64,000 nucleotides of DNA from Euglena gracilis (taxonomy: Eukaryota > Euglenida > Euglenophyceae > Euglenales), in assembly GCA_039621445.1 (NCBI GenBank), contig CP154954.1, forward strand, positions 74,598,265-74,662,264, read 5' to 3'. Positions 23,391 through 34,392 of this stretch are shown here, in pieces. The notes beneath the pieces are model-generated. The model worked only from the letters and a program-made list of their open reading frames with translations, was not told the origin of the DNA and did not search any database. Within the stretch, counting starts at the first letter, position 1; each line of letters begins with the position of its first letter. The translations under genes were made by a program, and so were the position numbers.

Positions 23391-23515
23391 GCCCAGGTCG
23401 GTGATCTCGGGCCCGCCCACCACGAAGAACCGCTGCCCCGCCGCACTGACCGTGGCCACCGTGGAGGGCCCGTGCCCGATGCCCACCAGCAGCCGGGACG
23501 TGGGGCCGTGTGTGG
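23391..23515 (-). CDS. Exon of the PstS-cyclase gene: middle of the cyclase catalytic domain
   Basis: After a GTCCAG acceptor at 23516-23518 the frame reads THGPTSRLLVGIGHGPSTV, then ATVSAAGQRFFVVGGPEI and TDLG. This matches the central class III cyclase pattern: a strand R-x-x-V/I-G-I/V-x-x-G-P/x followed by G-x-x-x-R-(F/Y)-x-V-(V/I)-G-x-x-(V/I). Class III enzymes make cAMP or cGMP from ATP or GTP as a dimer. The usual Asn-x-x-x-Arg of the transition-state helix is not evident (EITDLGRPF instead of xVNxAARxE), so activity of this domain is uncertain; it could be a regulatory, inactive half. Codons are strongly G/C-ending. Confidence 0.7.
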
Positions 23516-23821
23516 CTGGACAAAAAGGAAACCCCCAGCAGGACTGCACAGGAAGGCGTTGTGGGGGGTGGGCGACCCCCCCACACACACCATAGCACCG
23601 CGCAAGGGCCTAAACAGCGTCGCATGCGTTCAAGAAGGCCTGGTGGGGGAGATCGGACCCCCCACCCACCCAACAGCATTGGGGGGGTGCGACCACCACC
23701 ACCCATGGGGCTCCGGGGAGTCCCGTTCAGCCCTGACACCCAGAAACTGGAAGCCCTGTTTTCATCAATGGTCTGAACAGAGGACCAGGAGTACACCCGG
23801 GGGGGGGGGGAGGGGCGGTAT

Positions 23822-23960
23822 TACCTACCCCCTCCCCCGGCAAACTGTCACGTGACAGGTTTGCCAGTACCGGGGACCCTGACAACTTACAGATTGGCCG
23901 GTACCGGGGACCCTGACAGGTTCTCGGGCATGACAGTTTCCCGGGGGGGGGGGTAGGTAT
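23822..23960. mobile_element. Inverted-repeat element, ends TTACCTACCCCC/GGGGGTAGGTA
   Basis: The left end TTACCTACCCCC followed by CCCGG and AAACTGTCA is mirrored by TGACAGTTTCCCGG, a G tract and TAGGTAT on the right. The interior repeats GTACCGGGGACCCTGACA. A related block, with ACAACTTCCCGGGGG and TCACCGGGCAAG, lies at 36625-36770. No gene and no clear target duplication. Confidence 0.6.
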
Positions 23961-24502
23961 GTGGTCAGTGAATGCAGAGGCAGTGGATACTTTCCAATGT
24001 GGAATTGATTCAGGGGGGGATGAAAATCTTATCTCCCTCTTTGACATGAAAATGTGAGGGGGGGGGAGGGAAAGCAGCTTTCAGCGCTTTCCAAGGAAGG
24101 GCAGCAAGCGTGTGAATGCGCCAATGGGTAACGAGGGCAGTGGACAGCCTCCGAGTAGATAAATCAATTCCCTGGGGGGGGTGATAAAACACAACGACAA
24201 TGACGTATGCACAGAGATCAAGCACACCCAGAAAACAGACGCTCTCCCAAACGACAACGCTCCCCGGTTGCGACTTTTGCTGCCAAAATGATAAACACCC
24301 TCACACTTCAATAAAAGGATAAAGAGAATCCCCGAGGGGTGACCAGTGACCTTTATGCCAAGGAGAGGGGGAGAGCACCGGGCTGTTTTTCACCAACCCC
24401 GGGAGGGGAGGGGGGTCCGGAGCGCCTTGTGGTGCCTGCCCAGGCAGGCACTACCCCCCGCCCTGTGTGCACTGTGGCTGTTTTTTTGGTGCCTTTACTT
24501 TA
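23961..24502. other. Noncoding intron sequence
   Basis: G tracts and mixed sequence inside the long cyclase intron; no exon-like frame or clear repeat was seen. Confidence 0.4.
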
Positions 24503-27500
24503 CTTTGGGGGCCGAAAATTGCCAATGAAAAAATGACTTGGCGCATTGGAAATCATCCCGAAAATAGCAACAAAAACCCTCCAAATTTTTTGGGTGCCAC
24601 AGTTGACTTGAAAGTTTTGGATTTATTAATTGTGTAGAAGGAGAAGCGGGAATCCGCTTCCTTTTTGGGGGAAGCAAAAAAACGCTTCCCAGTGAAATTT
24701 TTGGTATAGCTAAAACTGTACATAATTTTTGAATTTTGACATCGGCGGAAGCGGGTTTCCGCTTCCTGTGAAACTTTTTTCTACAGAAGCGGTTTATCCG
24801 CTTCCTCCGCTGCATATCACAACAAGTAGGCACCTTTAAGCCTGGCATCAACCTCATCAACATAAGACATCATCCAACATCTTTACTACATTAAAACAAT
24901 TGCCACTAAAAGAAGCCTTATAACAGCATTCATCTGCTGGAAACCATAAGGCATGGGAAGCGTGTTTCCGCTTCCCATGGATGGGCCAGATAAAGTAATT
25001 GCATGTGGGGAGCAGGTTTGGCGATGGCCGTTCTTGTCCCATTGGGGGACTTACATTGGTGACGACTTCAGTGCCCATCTACTGTTGTCTACCCCAGGCG
25101 TCAGTTGTGGCTTCACGAGAGGTCTCCGGCGGCTGAATGGTAACTTCCTGAACTGTGCTTGAAATGTGCCTGGACTCAGGCTGATTGTGGTGGTGCCATC
25201 TCATGGCTTAAAAGCAGCGCGTTTGGAATTGATTGGGAAACAGAGGCAAAAGGTCTCAATACAGGGATTTTGGTGATGACTTTGAGTGGGCTGTTTTGGT
25301 GTGAGTCGCTGGATGCCGTGTTTTGAGGCTCCTTTGAGGGGGAAAGTTGCCGGGTATGGACTTAGTTTGCATAAGGCTGACACTGTGTCTACAGCATGTA
25401 GAGGCTGGACAATAGGTCAGGCACAATTGAGGGGGCTGAGGATCACTGAAGGTTGGAACCAATCTCTTTAAACCCTGTGAAACCGTTTTCCAGGTCCATT
25501 CAGTGCTTAAACACAGCGTCCGAGAATAGGTTCTGTCTTCGGGATGTGAAGGTGTCCCCAAATACCTGGTGTGTGAGGGAATGGGAGTGATGTGCCAGAA
25601 TCAAATTGTTGAACGCACCTGGAATTATGACAGCAGTGGAAACCAATAAACACTTCACACAAAAGTTGGAATGAAGCGGAAACCAGCTTCGTCAGGGTCA
25701 GGGAGGAAGCGGAAACCCGCTTCCTCCTATGTGGGAAGCCATTTCGCGCTTTCTCTTTGGAAAATTGTCCCCTCCTACCCACAGGTGGTAGAGACAGCAG
25801 AAACAGGACGTGCAGAGATTGATTAGGCTGCCTGTGGGAGGTGGGCCATAAACATGGCCTGGGAGGAGCAAATGGACGAAACCTGACGGATAAGACCCAC
25901 CTGCCCGTGCTTTGGCCGGGGAAGAAAGAACTTGAGGGGGGGGGTGAGACACAAGTGTGTATAGCAGGAAATTTTCGGAGGGATTTGCATTGTATTTAAA
26001 GTTGAAAGGGGGGCTTGTTTAAGGGGGTAAATGGTCCAGTTTTTTTTATTTTCAGCGAAATGTCTGGTACTCCACTTCCAGCCTTCGCTGTAACTTGTTT
26101 TCATTCTCTGGCACCAGAAATCAATCAACTTGCCTCCATTTGTTGAAACCACCGTCTACTTCTTCTTCACCTTCCCACGGTCCCCATCCCACGGTCTCCC
26201 CTCCCCTAGACTCCTGGGCTGTCATATGCCTGCGAACACCAAAGATGTCCTCTGGAATGGACTGCCAAAGGTGAAGCCCAATGCCACCTTAAAGCTGCGT
26301 ACACTGATCTCCTCTCATTCTTATTTCCACGTGCGTCATCTCACGTGCGCTGCTCCCCTCAACGACCTTGCTCAAAACCAACCATCACCACACCCCTCAA
26401 CAATGCACACCAGGCCACTTCTGCTCTTGTCTCCTGCTGCATGAACTGCTCTGCAACCTTTGCAGGATTCCCAGGGATGAAGAAGTCCCAAACAAACCAA
26501 TGGAGGCACGTTTCAAATTATTCTGGAAAACTCAAATGAAGCGGATTTGCGCTTCCTCATTCAATCCTGGAATCCTGGGGCAAGTCCTCTGACCGGCTGT
26601 TGCTGTCAGCGTCCCTGTGTGCGGCAGGCAATCACCTCCTCATTGTATACCCTGAATCATCCATCAGTCCAAGGTAGCGGCTTTCCGCTTCCTTGAACCA
26701 AACCTTGACGTCTAAGGCCGCTCCCCACGTTTGTCTCAGGAAGGGTGAGGCACTCTCCGAACCACATGGTAACCCGTGTCATCCACAATGCTGCATCCCA
26801 GCTCGTTATTGAACCGACAAAAGAACTTCTGACCTATCAACGTTTGGCTGAAAACCGTCCCAGACGGCCCTCCCCCACCCAATTCAATTCAGGTGCCGTT
26901 CCTCAATTGTCACACTCGTTGAAAGGGTACAATGCATTCCCTTTGAAAATGCACAGCTGTGGGTCTTCCAGGGACCAAACAAGGTGGCCGTTGTGGGAAC
27001 ACAAAAAGCATCCAGGTGGCTTTCCATGTCCCGCAATACAATTGGGCCAAATCACAGCATCTCGTTGACAACCAGGTTTTCCATGTAACGACTCTAAACC
27101 TCCTGCCTCCCTCCTCCTGCATTTGTGCATCATTTTGCAAGGTCCTGTCTGGACCACTTGGGCATGTTCTACTACTCGAGAAGATGAAGGTGCCATCGCA
27201 GCACAGGCTAAGCCTTTGTGTACTCACCAACACCCGAAAATCCATCACACGCGGCCTAGGTTGAATTGTGTATGTGCCAGATGTAGGCTGCGGGTTCCGA
27301 CTTCATCTCCCCCTTGTTTTCGTGCTCCATCAGACCACTCAGGCCTTCGAAGTCATTGCCTTGTAAATTTAAAATCGTCAGGAGGAAGCCTGATTCCGCT
27401 TCCTCCTGGCCAATGTGAAAATTTCAAGGGGTTTCTGCTGTGTGCATCCTCCGAACCTGCGCCTGCCCCCCATTTCCACTGATTGACGTCAAATAAGGAA

Positions 27501-27876
27501 GCGGTTTTGGTAATCTCCGCTTCCTCTTCTCTTCTCTGTCCTCGTGAGACCCCGTTTTGGGTCATTTTGGGTTTCGGCGCATCGGAGTGCAGTAGAACTG
27601 GGCAGTGATGAAGCGGTTTTTCGCTTCATGTGAAAAATTTGTGCACTTTTCGCCGATTTCGGCTGGCACTCAAAATTTATACCCTTTTCGCTTATTTCAG
27701 GGTCTTAGAGAGATTTGTTACTCCAAGCCAAAACACCGGCAGAAACGGCCCAAATACGGCCTCTTTCAAGAACAGCTGAAAAATTTTGGGGGTCGGACAG
27801 AGCGTTTTTCCGCTTGCTGGTTTTCTGCTTTCCACTTCAAACCGTCCAAAACTTTTGGCAATTTACGCCGCCCAAG
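24503..27876. mobile_element. E0: 3.4-kb TIR element with GAAGCGG-loop-CCGCTTC palindromes
   Basis: The left end CTTTGGGGGCCGAAAATTGC and the inverse of the right end (GGCAATTTACGCCGCCCAAG) align over their whole length, and both resemble the ends of E1. The flanks are CTTTA (24498-24502) and TTTTA (27877-27881), a 5-bp target duplication with one mismatch. Inside are about 13 short palindromes of the form GAAGCGG-NNNN-CCGCTTC, for example at 24643, 24747, 24786, 24952 (longest, CATGGGAAGCG..CGCTTCCCATG), 25706, 26537, 27387, 27497 and 27608. No protein family is readable; frames at 26750-27260 are open but not codon-biased. Probably a nonautonomous or decayed relative of E1. It lies 148 bases from E1 inside the cyclase intron. 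Confidence 0.75.
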
Positions 27877-28299
27877 TTTTATCCCTTCTTCTGGCCTGGT
27901 GCTGTTGTTCGCCTCTGGCCCTTTTTGTCTGTGTACGTGGAGGTGGCCGGAGCCCCTCCTCCCGGGGGGGGGGGGATTTTGGCCTGAGCCCAGGAACATT
28001 CCCTGACGATAAAAATGGCAATGCCTTAGGCGGCGCGAATTGCCCAAGCCATTTTTGTGTTTTTTGACGTTTTTTGGCTGTTTTAAAAACACCTAAAAGA
28101 GCACAAAATTTTGAGTTCCAAGGGTTACGTGGCAGCTTTGGACCAAAATTTTATGAAACTGGTTTTGTGCGGTATTCCGCGCGCCGCACAGTACACAATG
28201 TAGAGGTACACAAAAACAGTGATGTTGAGACCCCTGTTACAGGTACCAGAAAAATACTGTATTGTAACGTGTGTACTGCGTGGGTGTATATTGGTGGTA

Positions 28300-29100
28300 C
28301 GTCTGTTTCCCCACAGTGGGTGAGGTGAGGTGAACAACGCGAGTGTGTGCGGATTCCCGCACAGAACAAACACAACGATGTGCGATACAGGGGGGTGTTG
28401 TGTGTCTGGTGCGATGTGAAAGAAAACTGTGAAGTGTGGTTTAGGCGGATTACCGCGTAAAGAGAATGCAGTTGTATTTACGACGTCCAGGCGGAAACCC
28501 GTGTAACCTCCGAAGGACAGAACGAAGGCATTTGGCGTTAGGCGGGAATCCGCACAACACAGCAGAACGTTGTGATGGGTGTGTGGGCCACCGTACACGT
28601 GAGGACAGACGCGTTTACTTAAAGTGCAAATGAAAAATGGTGGGGAGGCCGGGGGGACCGGGGGGCAGCGTCCTGTCTGTCGCACCACACCCCGACACAT
28701 CCCGTGTGCCCTAACCGTCACCGGGACGGTGGCCCAGCCGTGGCCGGTGACGGGGGGGACCTGATGTGTGTGTGTGTGTGTGTGTCCGCCGGGTGTGGTG
28801 GTGGGCCAACAGTTGGCTGCCCCATCCCCCTGAAAGAGGGGGCGGTCCTCTCCCCGGCGAGCCTGCCTGTGTAACTCCCCGGCCTGAACGGATCGAAACG
28901 GCACGTGGACGGTGGGAACACCGGTGTTTCCGCGACTGCGGTGATGACTGGTCGCGAAACGCGACGCAGTGTGGTTGTTCAGTGGGGGCAGAGGGGTGTG
29001 TGGGTTTCCAAACAGATGCAGAACAGTCTGTGAGGTATGGAAAAGCCAACGGGATGTGTTGTGCGGGAATCCGTGCAACACATTCCGAGTGTATAAAGAG
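28300..29100 (+). other. 5' part of E1: palindromes and GT repeat, no clear exon
   Basis: Contains palindromes at 28349, 28445, 28489 and 28543, a short GT run at 28764-28783, and CG-rich DNA with open frames on both strands. The longest, a minus-strand frame across 28125-29417, reads a G-N-P-H-T motif each time it crosses a palindrome and is taken to be a by-product of those repeats. A promoter is presumably here but none can be recognised. Confidence 0.4.
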
Positions 29101-29106
29101 AATAAT

Positions 29107-29268
29107 GAGGAGCCCGGGTGGTCCTTTGACCTCTCCGCACCGCCGGGGCAGGTTGCCCAGACCTCCCCAACGGGGGTGCGGTTGCGGCGTTTGCGGACCA
29201 ACGCAGCCGGGGCGACGACGCCCGTCCCGGACTCCCCCGACCGACTGGTTAGGAAAATGCAACCTGGG
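29107..29268 (+). CDS. Possible N-terminal exon of the E1 gene
   Basis: Frame: EPGWSFDLSAPPGQVAQTSP, then TGVRLRRLRTNAAGATTPVP, then DSPDRLVRKMQP. Arg/Pro-rich with G/C-ending codons, bounded by palindromes outside at 29063 and 29436. No domain is recognised, and neither the start codon nor the splice sites are secure. Confidence 0.35.
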
Positions 29269-29493
29269 TGTTTGTGTTTCCGGTTTTGGACGTTTGGTGG
29301 TACACCACTGCGTAGGGGACCGGTTTTCCTCGCGATCGGAATGCGTAGGGCACCGGTCAGTTGTGCGCGTTGAGGTCTGGTGAGGGGGAGAGGCTGTGTG
29401 GTGTGGTCACACGCCAACGGCGACGATATGTGCGGGTTTCCGCGTACAAGAACGGACTAGCGCGTAAGACGTGAGGCCCAGTGTACTGCACGG

Positions 29494-29637
29494 ATGTCCG
29501 CCCCTCCTCCCCCCTACGCTCTTGACCAAGATCTGGATCGCGAGGCCTTCATTTGGTGTAACCGCCGGCGTGACCGCCAACAGTGGTTTCGCGAAAGTTA
29601 TACAGTCCAAATGCGATCTCTGGAGAGAGATGTTGGG
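29494..29637 (+). CDS. Possible N-terminal exon of the E1 gene (acidic-basic segment)
   Basis: An ATG at 29494 opens SAPPPPYALDQDLDREAF, then IWCNRRRDRQQWFRESYT and VQMRSLERDV. Charged, helix-compatible sequence. A palindrome follows in the next intron at 29690. It could be the real start of the protein. No family match is claimed. Confidence 0.35.
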
Positions 29638-29767
29638 CAAGTGGCTGTTAATTTCAGTGTCATTCACCTCCTTTGGTTTCTACAGCTGTGCGGGTTTCCG
29701 TGCAAACCGCCCAGATTTGTGTTTGACGTACGCGTGGATCAGACATCCTGTGCAGTTGTCCGTTCAG

Positions 29768-29951
29768 AACTTTCAGCTGAAACCTGGGAGAGCCAGACAG
29801 CCTCCGCGCCCCGACGTGCTGGTGCTGGACGAGACCCTCACGTGAGGGCAGGTGCGGCGGGTCGGAAAGGCCCACGTCGACTCCCTCGTCAAGGCGTTCA
29901 CGGAGAACCCGCCGGTGGGGGCCCTGAGCTTCGTGGTGTGGCCGGAGCAGG
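29768..29951 (+). CDS. E1 gene exon: first half of a ParB/Srx-like domain, with an in-frame TGA
   Basis: After a CGTTCAG acceptor the frame reads NFQLKPGRARQPPRPDVLV and LDETLT, then TGA (29843-29845), then GQVRRVGKAHVDSLVKAF and TENPPVGALSFVVWPEQ. The part after the TGA has the ParB/sulfiredoxin-fold layout: a helix that positions residues (V-x-x-L-x-x-S/A-F), a Pro-rich turn, then a strand before the next motif. It is spliced (intron 29952-30159, GT-AG, phase 1) to the exon with SGQHRFLAA. The TGA means this copy is either disabled, has a sequence error here, or starts at a different point. ParB-like domains bind or cut DNA or hydrolyse CTP; which of these applies is unknown. Confidence 0.55.
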
Positions 29952-30159
29952 GTGTGTTTTGTTCCTATCAGCATGTAGGCCAGTCTGTCTGTCTTCATGG
30001 ATGTTGCTAATGGCGGCGGATGCTTCCCAAACGACTGAATGATGAAATGTACCCGGTTTGTACTGGTTTTTTTTTTTGGGAGTTGGGGTGGTGATCCAGG
30101 CGGGAATCCGTGCAGCTGAACAAAGCTCTGTTGCACTGTTGTCCTCCCTGTTGTCACAG

Positions 30160-30533
30160 CGACGGGGAAGTTCGTCATCCTGAGCGGGCAGCACCGCTTC
30201 CTGGCGGCCACCCAGGTGGCCGACGCGGCGGTGGCCGACGCGCGGCCGGCGCCGCAGTGGACCAAGTGGTTCAACTGCCACACGGTGCTGGGGTCGGCCA
30301 GCCTCCAGGAGAGGCAGCGCGTGGCGGGGAGCATGCAAGCCCGGGACGGGACGGTGAGGGAGATGTCCCTCAGCCAGCGGGTGGAGTGGCTGGAGCGGGA
30401 GGTGGAGCGGGAGCGGCCGGGGGCGGTGCCGGACGGCGAGGCGGGGACCGCCGCCCGCCTGACGGTGAACCGGACGGAGCTGCTGAAGCGGGCGTACGTG
30501 AAGACGGGGTGCACGGAGGCGTCCCACGGCAAG
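30160..30533 (+). CDS. E1 gene exon: ParB/Srx-like core motif GQHRFLAA and following helices
   Basis: Reads ATGKFVILSGQHRFLAATQV, then ADAAVADARPAPQWTKWFN and CHTVLGSASLQERQRVAG, then a Arg/Glu-rich helix (SLSQRVEWLEREVERERPG) and further helices up to HGK. G-x-H-R-x-x-A-A is the signature of the ParB/sulfiredoxin fold (compare the DGQHR form in DndB-type proteins). Codons are almost all G/C-ending. The donor AAG|GTGGTG at 30534 opens a 211-base intron (30534-30744) that carries two palindromes (30540, 30583). Role in the element is inferred: it is the only gene in E1, so it should supply the recombination or DNA-recognition activity. Confidence 0.7.
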
Positions 30534-30744
30534 GTGGTGTGTGCACGGATTTCCGTGTGCGCCGTTTTCTATTTGATGCAATGCACGGATTCCCATTGAG
30601 AGGGCCTGCTTCCTTTCTTTTTTGCTTTTCAGAGGGAGAGTGAGTGCGCGCACCCTGTCCTTTGATATTCTAGCTATCACGTACACATCACTCACTCCCC
30701 CCCCCTATTGCCCCCCCCCACTCTCCCTCACCTCCTCTGTGCAG

Positions 30745-30973
30745 GACAACTGGGTGAAGTCGATGCAGCCGCTGGCGGAGTGGCTACTGCACAGCGGGCG
30801 GCCGGTGGTGGAGGCGGTGCGGGCGCTGGAGGCGCGCCCCACGACGGGGGTGGCGGCGGCGCTGTCCCCGTACGCGTTCAAGGCGATCGAGCAGCTGCAC
30901 GACCCGCAGGACTACGTCGCCCTGACGAGGGAGATGCTGGACGAGGCGGCGAAGGCGACGACGGTGCGGCTGG
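30745..30973 (+). CDS. E1 gene exon, helical region
   Basis: After a GTGCAG acceptor: DNWVKSMQPLAEWLLHSG, RPVVEAVRALEARPTTGVA, AALSPYAFKAIEQLHDPQD and YVALTREMLDEAAKATTVRL. Joins in phase 0 with the preceding HGK. Mostly predicted helix. No catalytic motif was recognised. The following intron contains a CA-rich stretch and one palindrome (about 31123). Confidence 0.65.
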
Positions 30974-31159
30974 GTCGGATGTCCATTTCACTGTCTGCCT
31001 CTGTTGGAACTCTGCCCGCACTTTCATACAGACAGACACACACACGTGCACGCACACAAGGAAAGTGTGATCATACGGGGACAGTTGAACCAGTTTTACT
31101 GTTCGAGTGGATGCAGAGACAGTACGCGGTAAACCGCACACCACACAATGTGCGCTGGG

Positions 31160-31284
31160 GTGGAATGTGACGGGGGTGGAATGGCACTCCGCTGTCAAGG
31201 CGGTGGTGGGGACGCTGATCCGCCGCCGCACGTGGACGTGGCTGCTGATGCACCCGGACCTTCACCACGTCCACCCGACCCGCC
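31160..31284 (+). CDS. E1 gene exon (short)
   Basis: Frame: GVEWHSAVKAVVGTLIRRR then TWTWLLMHPDLHHVHPTR, ending at a CGCC|GTATGT donor. The 5' boundary is not resolved because the nearest AG sites overlap a palindrome; the start given is approximate. Two further palindromes (31351, 31390) lie in the next intron. Confidence 0.5.
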
Positions 31285-31473
31285 GTATGTCTACTCTGCG
31301 CTGTCTTCCGCACTCTGTGGCCACACGTTTTCTTAAGGTTGTGCTTCTCAGGCGGGTTTCCGTGCAGATCTCCATGTTGTCATTCTCAGGCGGGTTTCCG
31401 TGGAAAGACGCTTGTACGTGGAAGCGTGTGTAGTGCTGGGATTCTTTGCTGATGTCACCGTTCTCGTGCTCAG

Positions 31474-31594
31474 GTACCCTGGCCATGGTGCCCAGCCTGG
31501 AGCAGAGCATGGACAGCGCGGATATCAAGGTGCCGCTCACCGGTACCAACTGGCGCTGGTCGGCCCAGCACCTGTGCGCAGGACTATCCAGGAC
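31474..31594 (+). CDS. E1 gene exon (short)
   Basis: After a GTGCTCAG acceptor: TLAMVPSLEQSMDSADIK then VPLTGTNWRWSAQHLCAG and LSRT, up to GAC|GTGTGT. A palindrome (CACGGGAACCCGCCTG) follows in the intron at about 31652. No motif recognised. Confidence 0.45.
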
Positions 31595-31769
31595 GTGTGT
31601 GTGCAATTTTTCCCTTTACCTTTGGTTAGTTGCACATGGTTGTTTTCACACGGGAACCCGCCTGAAATATCATAAATCACATTAGAATGTCACGGAGTGC
31701 AGCTGTTTCGTTTTTGTGTCCTGGCTCATGATTCTCCCTGTAATGTCTGAGGTTCGGGGTTGTCCTGAG

Positions 31770-32452
31770 GCCGGCCACCGCGGGAGGCGGTCCTCCGCTC
31801 CCCCCTGTGGGGGACTGAGCGCTACGCCCCCCTGCGGGCGCGGCTGGCGCAGCCGCTCGCCGAGCCCACGGTGCGGTACGGGGGACGCTTCTGCACCCTG
31901 GACCTCAGCGGTGGTGGCGGTCGGCGCGGGGCGGCCACAGCGGCGGCCGGCAGCAGCCGGGAGGAGGCGGAGGGGTCCCCCAGTCAGCCCACGTCTGGGG
32001 AGGGGGAGCTGTTTGAGGCTGGCTCTCCGCGGGCGGGCAGCCGGTCCATCCGGGGGCGAAGAAGGGCGGAAGCGGCGGAGCGTGGGGAGAGTCCCGAGCC
32101 GTCCCGCCTGGCGCACGTGGTCCCCCTCCACCCCACCGCGGGGATGCCGCGGGAGATCATGGAGCTGAACGTCGACGCGGTGGTGGTGGAGGTCCCGGAC
32201 GGGCTGAGCGACGCCGACGTCCACCATGAGCTCCTGAGACTGTGGAGCCGCGGGGTCCCGTTCGTGGCCACGGGGCGGGCGTTCGCCATCGGGGCCCTGC
32301 AGCAGACGCTGCAGAAGGGCATGGACGTCCCCGACGAGATGCGTCGTGTGGACGTCACACTGCACCGGCAGGTGAAATCCAACGTGGACCGCACCTACCT
32401 CTTCAACGTCACCACCGTCACCGCCCTCTTCAGCAGCAAGACGGACTTTCAG
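31770..32452 (+). CDS. E1 gene main exon, unknown domain with low-complexity insert
   Basis: Starts after CCTGAG with REAVLRSPLWGTERYAPL, runs through RYGGRFCTLDLSG, a Gly/Ala/Ser/Glu-rich linker with Arg patches, then LAHVVPLHPTAGMPREIM, ELNVDAVVVEVPDGLSDAD and VHHELLRLWSRGVPFVATG, ending SSKTDFQ|GTGTGC. The open frame is 683 bases with no stop and strongly G/C-ending. No palindrome falls inside it, although they are dense on both sides. Function unknown. Confidence 0.6.
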
Positions 32453-32691
32453 GTGTGCACATCCTTCGTTTCGTTTTTTTTTTAAACCAACAGAATGTTC
32501 TCTTTTTTTGGGGGACACGGGAATCCGCACAACTTTGTGGAGTGCACGGAAATCCGCACAGGACTGATACACATCCGTGCATACGGGATAATGTCCGTGT
32601 ACGTGAATGTTTCTTTAGATCCATGCTGTGACTCAGAAAATCACTGTTCCACTACCGTGAGGAGTCCACACACCTTTACCTTCCCCCGCAG

Positions 32692-32728
32692 GTGCCGCAG
32701 CAGATCACCCTCGTGGGACAGGATCAGG
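32692..32728 (+). CDS. E1 gene mini-exon
   Basis: CCGCAG acceptor then VPQQITLVGQDQ and a GT donor. Phase fits the upstream exon. The equivalent exon in E3 (60142 onward) also begins with V-P. The intron on its left carries three palindromes (32517, 32546, 32575). Confidence 0.45.
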
Positions 32729-32984
32729 GTTTTGTTCAGACTGAACAAAAAAAAAACATAAATCAGCGCGACACCATTGGTCAGTTTATAGCTATTGGTA
32801 CAATTATGTTCACCAAAATGAATGTCAATCCAGGTACAGTTTACACGGTTTTCCGTGCACTTCTCGTGGTTATTCCATTTCTTCTGGTGAAAGAATGACA
32901 TTCAGTGCCACAATGTGAATTCCTTTTTGCCAATTCCCTTTTCGCCCCGCACCGCCCATCCCTCCCGCCTGAAACTGAGACACA

Positions 32985-33271
32985 GCTCTGCGGGGGAGGG
33001 GCCGCCCACCCTGCCGGTGGAGGTGGCGTGGTGGCTGCTGGCGCGGCTGCACGTGGAGGCCCATGACTGGGTGCTGGCGGTCACCCGCCACGCCGCCCTC
33101 CCGGCGGACCTCGCCACCTGGCTGCAGGTCCCCATTGGCGTCATCTGGGGGGACCCCGACCTCCTGGAGGAGGCGGACGAGGCGATGCAGCTGCGGGTGG
33201 ACCAGCTGCAGCGCGAGATCAAAGTGGCCGACGGGAAGCCGGCCATCCTGTGGGGTCAGGGCGCCACCCCG
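32985..33271 (+). CDS. E1 gene exon with a helical region
   Basis: Frame: GEGPPTLPVEVAWWLLARL, HVEAHDWVLAVTRHAALPAD, LATWLQVPIGVIWGDPDLL, then EEADEAMQLRVDQLQREIKV and ADGKPAILWGQGATP|GTGCAG. The EEADEAMQLRVDQLQREIKV segment resembles GAAEAGQLEVVVDRISKQVQ in the E3 gene at the same place, just before the charged tail. The 5' boundary is not resolved; an extra exon may lie between 32729 and 32900. Confidence 0.55.
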
Positions 33272-33459
33272 GTGCAGGCCAGACGAGGGGGGGGGGAACG
33301 TTTGCCCATATCAACTCTGCTTGCATGAGCCGTTAGTACAGGCATCGGAACGTGATGGACAACGTGTACGCGGTTTCCCGCACACAGTGCACGCGTGCGG
33401 ATTCCCGTGGAGCGGTGTGCTTGGCTTTTGCTATGACTGGTTTCTCTGTTTTCCATCCC

Positions 33460-34055
33460 ACCCGGGTGGTGGCCCCTGCGGCCATCAACGTCCACCACCG
33501 CATCATCCACCACGAGCCCCTGGACGTCTCCAGCCGGGGCGGGCTGGAGGAGGAGGAGGAGAAGGGGGAGAAGGAAGAGGAGGACATGCCCCCCCCCCGG
33601 CCAAAGAAGAAGGAGCCGGAGAAGAAGGGCCGGGAGCCCTCGCCCCCGCCGCCAGCCAAGGGGCGGGGCAAGAAGGAGACCCCCGCCAAGGGGAAGGACA
33701 AGGAGAAGGAGAAGGCCCCCCCGGCCGCCAAGGGGAAGGAGAAGGGGAAGGAGAGGGCCCTTGCCGCGAAGGAGGCTGAGGCCCCGGTGACGCCGGCCAA
33801 GCAGCCGTCGGCCAGCGGCGGCGCGGCGGCAACGGGCCGCAAGGGGGCCTCCACCCCCTCCGGGCTGCGGAAGGGTGCGGCCGCACCGCCAGCAGCGGCG
33901 CAGGAGCCGCCGGCGCTGGAGACCCCGGTGACGGGCCGCAAGCGCACGGCCCGCACCCCGCCGCCCACCGAGTCCGCCGCCGGTGAACCGGAGGACAAGA
34001 TTGAGGAGATCGTGCCGCGACCGCCCCCAACACAGTCCCCCCTTCAGAGCCAGCT
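33460..34055 (+). CDS. E1 gene exon: Lys/Glu/Pro-rich charged tail
   Basis: Reads VVAPAAINVHHRIIHHEPLD, then a run of Glu, then repeated Lys-Lys/Glu-Lys/Pro-Ala-Lys units up to about 33780 and Ala/Pro/Thr-rich sequence (TPAKQPSAS, TGRKRTARTPP). Low complexity, disordered and net basic, as expected of a chromatin- or DNA-associated tail. It ends AGC CAG CT|GTGTAC. The acceptor is not resolved: the region upstream includes palindromes at 33366 and 33397. Confidence 0.55.
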
Positions 34056-34392
34056 GTGTACGTCCTATCAATGTGCTCCTTCAGCCCCTGTGTTTGCAGC
34101 CACGGCTTGGCACGCGGGAAACCGAACACGTGCATCTTCAGGGGCACCGCACACGTACAGAATGTTGCCTGCGCTGCACGGAAACCCGCACACAATCTCC
34201 CATGCTTTTTTTGGGTTCAGGAGGTTTTGCATGCACACTACCTGTGTCCTTACAAACTCTTGACGGATCTAGGACCCTCTCTTCGTCAGTGATGTTCTGC
34301 TTGCAAATTGCACGGGAAACCGCACACAGCTTGCTGACTCATTCGGTGCACGCGTACACCCCTTCTCCCTCCTCCAATCCATCAAGTCCAAG

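Noticed and set aside
28125-29417. 430-codon open frame on the minus strand within E1
   Set aside because: It crosses the E1 palindromes, reading G-N-P-H-T at many of them, lacks codon bias and domains, and opposes the supported plus-strand gene. GC-rich DNA with few stop codons explains its length.
33256-34195. Antisense open frames of 220-270 codons over the charged tail of the E1 gene
   Set aside because: They mirror the Lys/Pro/Ala-rich coding repeats (Leu/Pro/Ser-rich when read backwards). The sense frame has the splice-phase and codon support. The same applies to the minus frame at 60138-61271.
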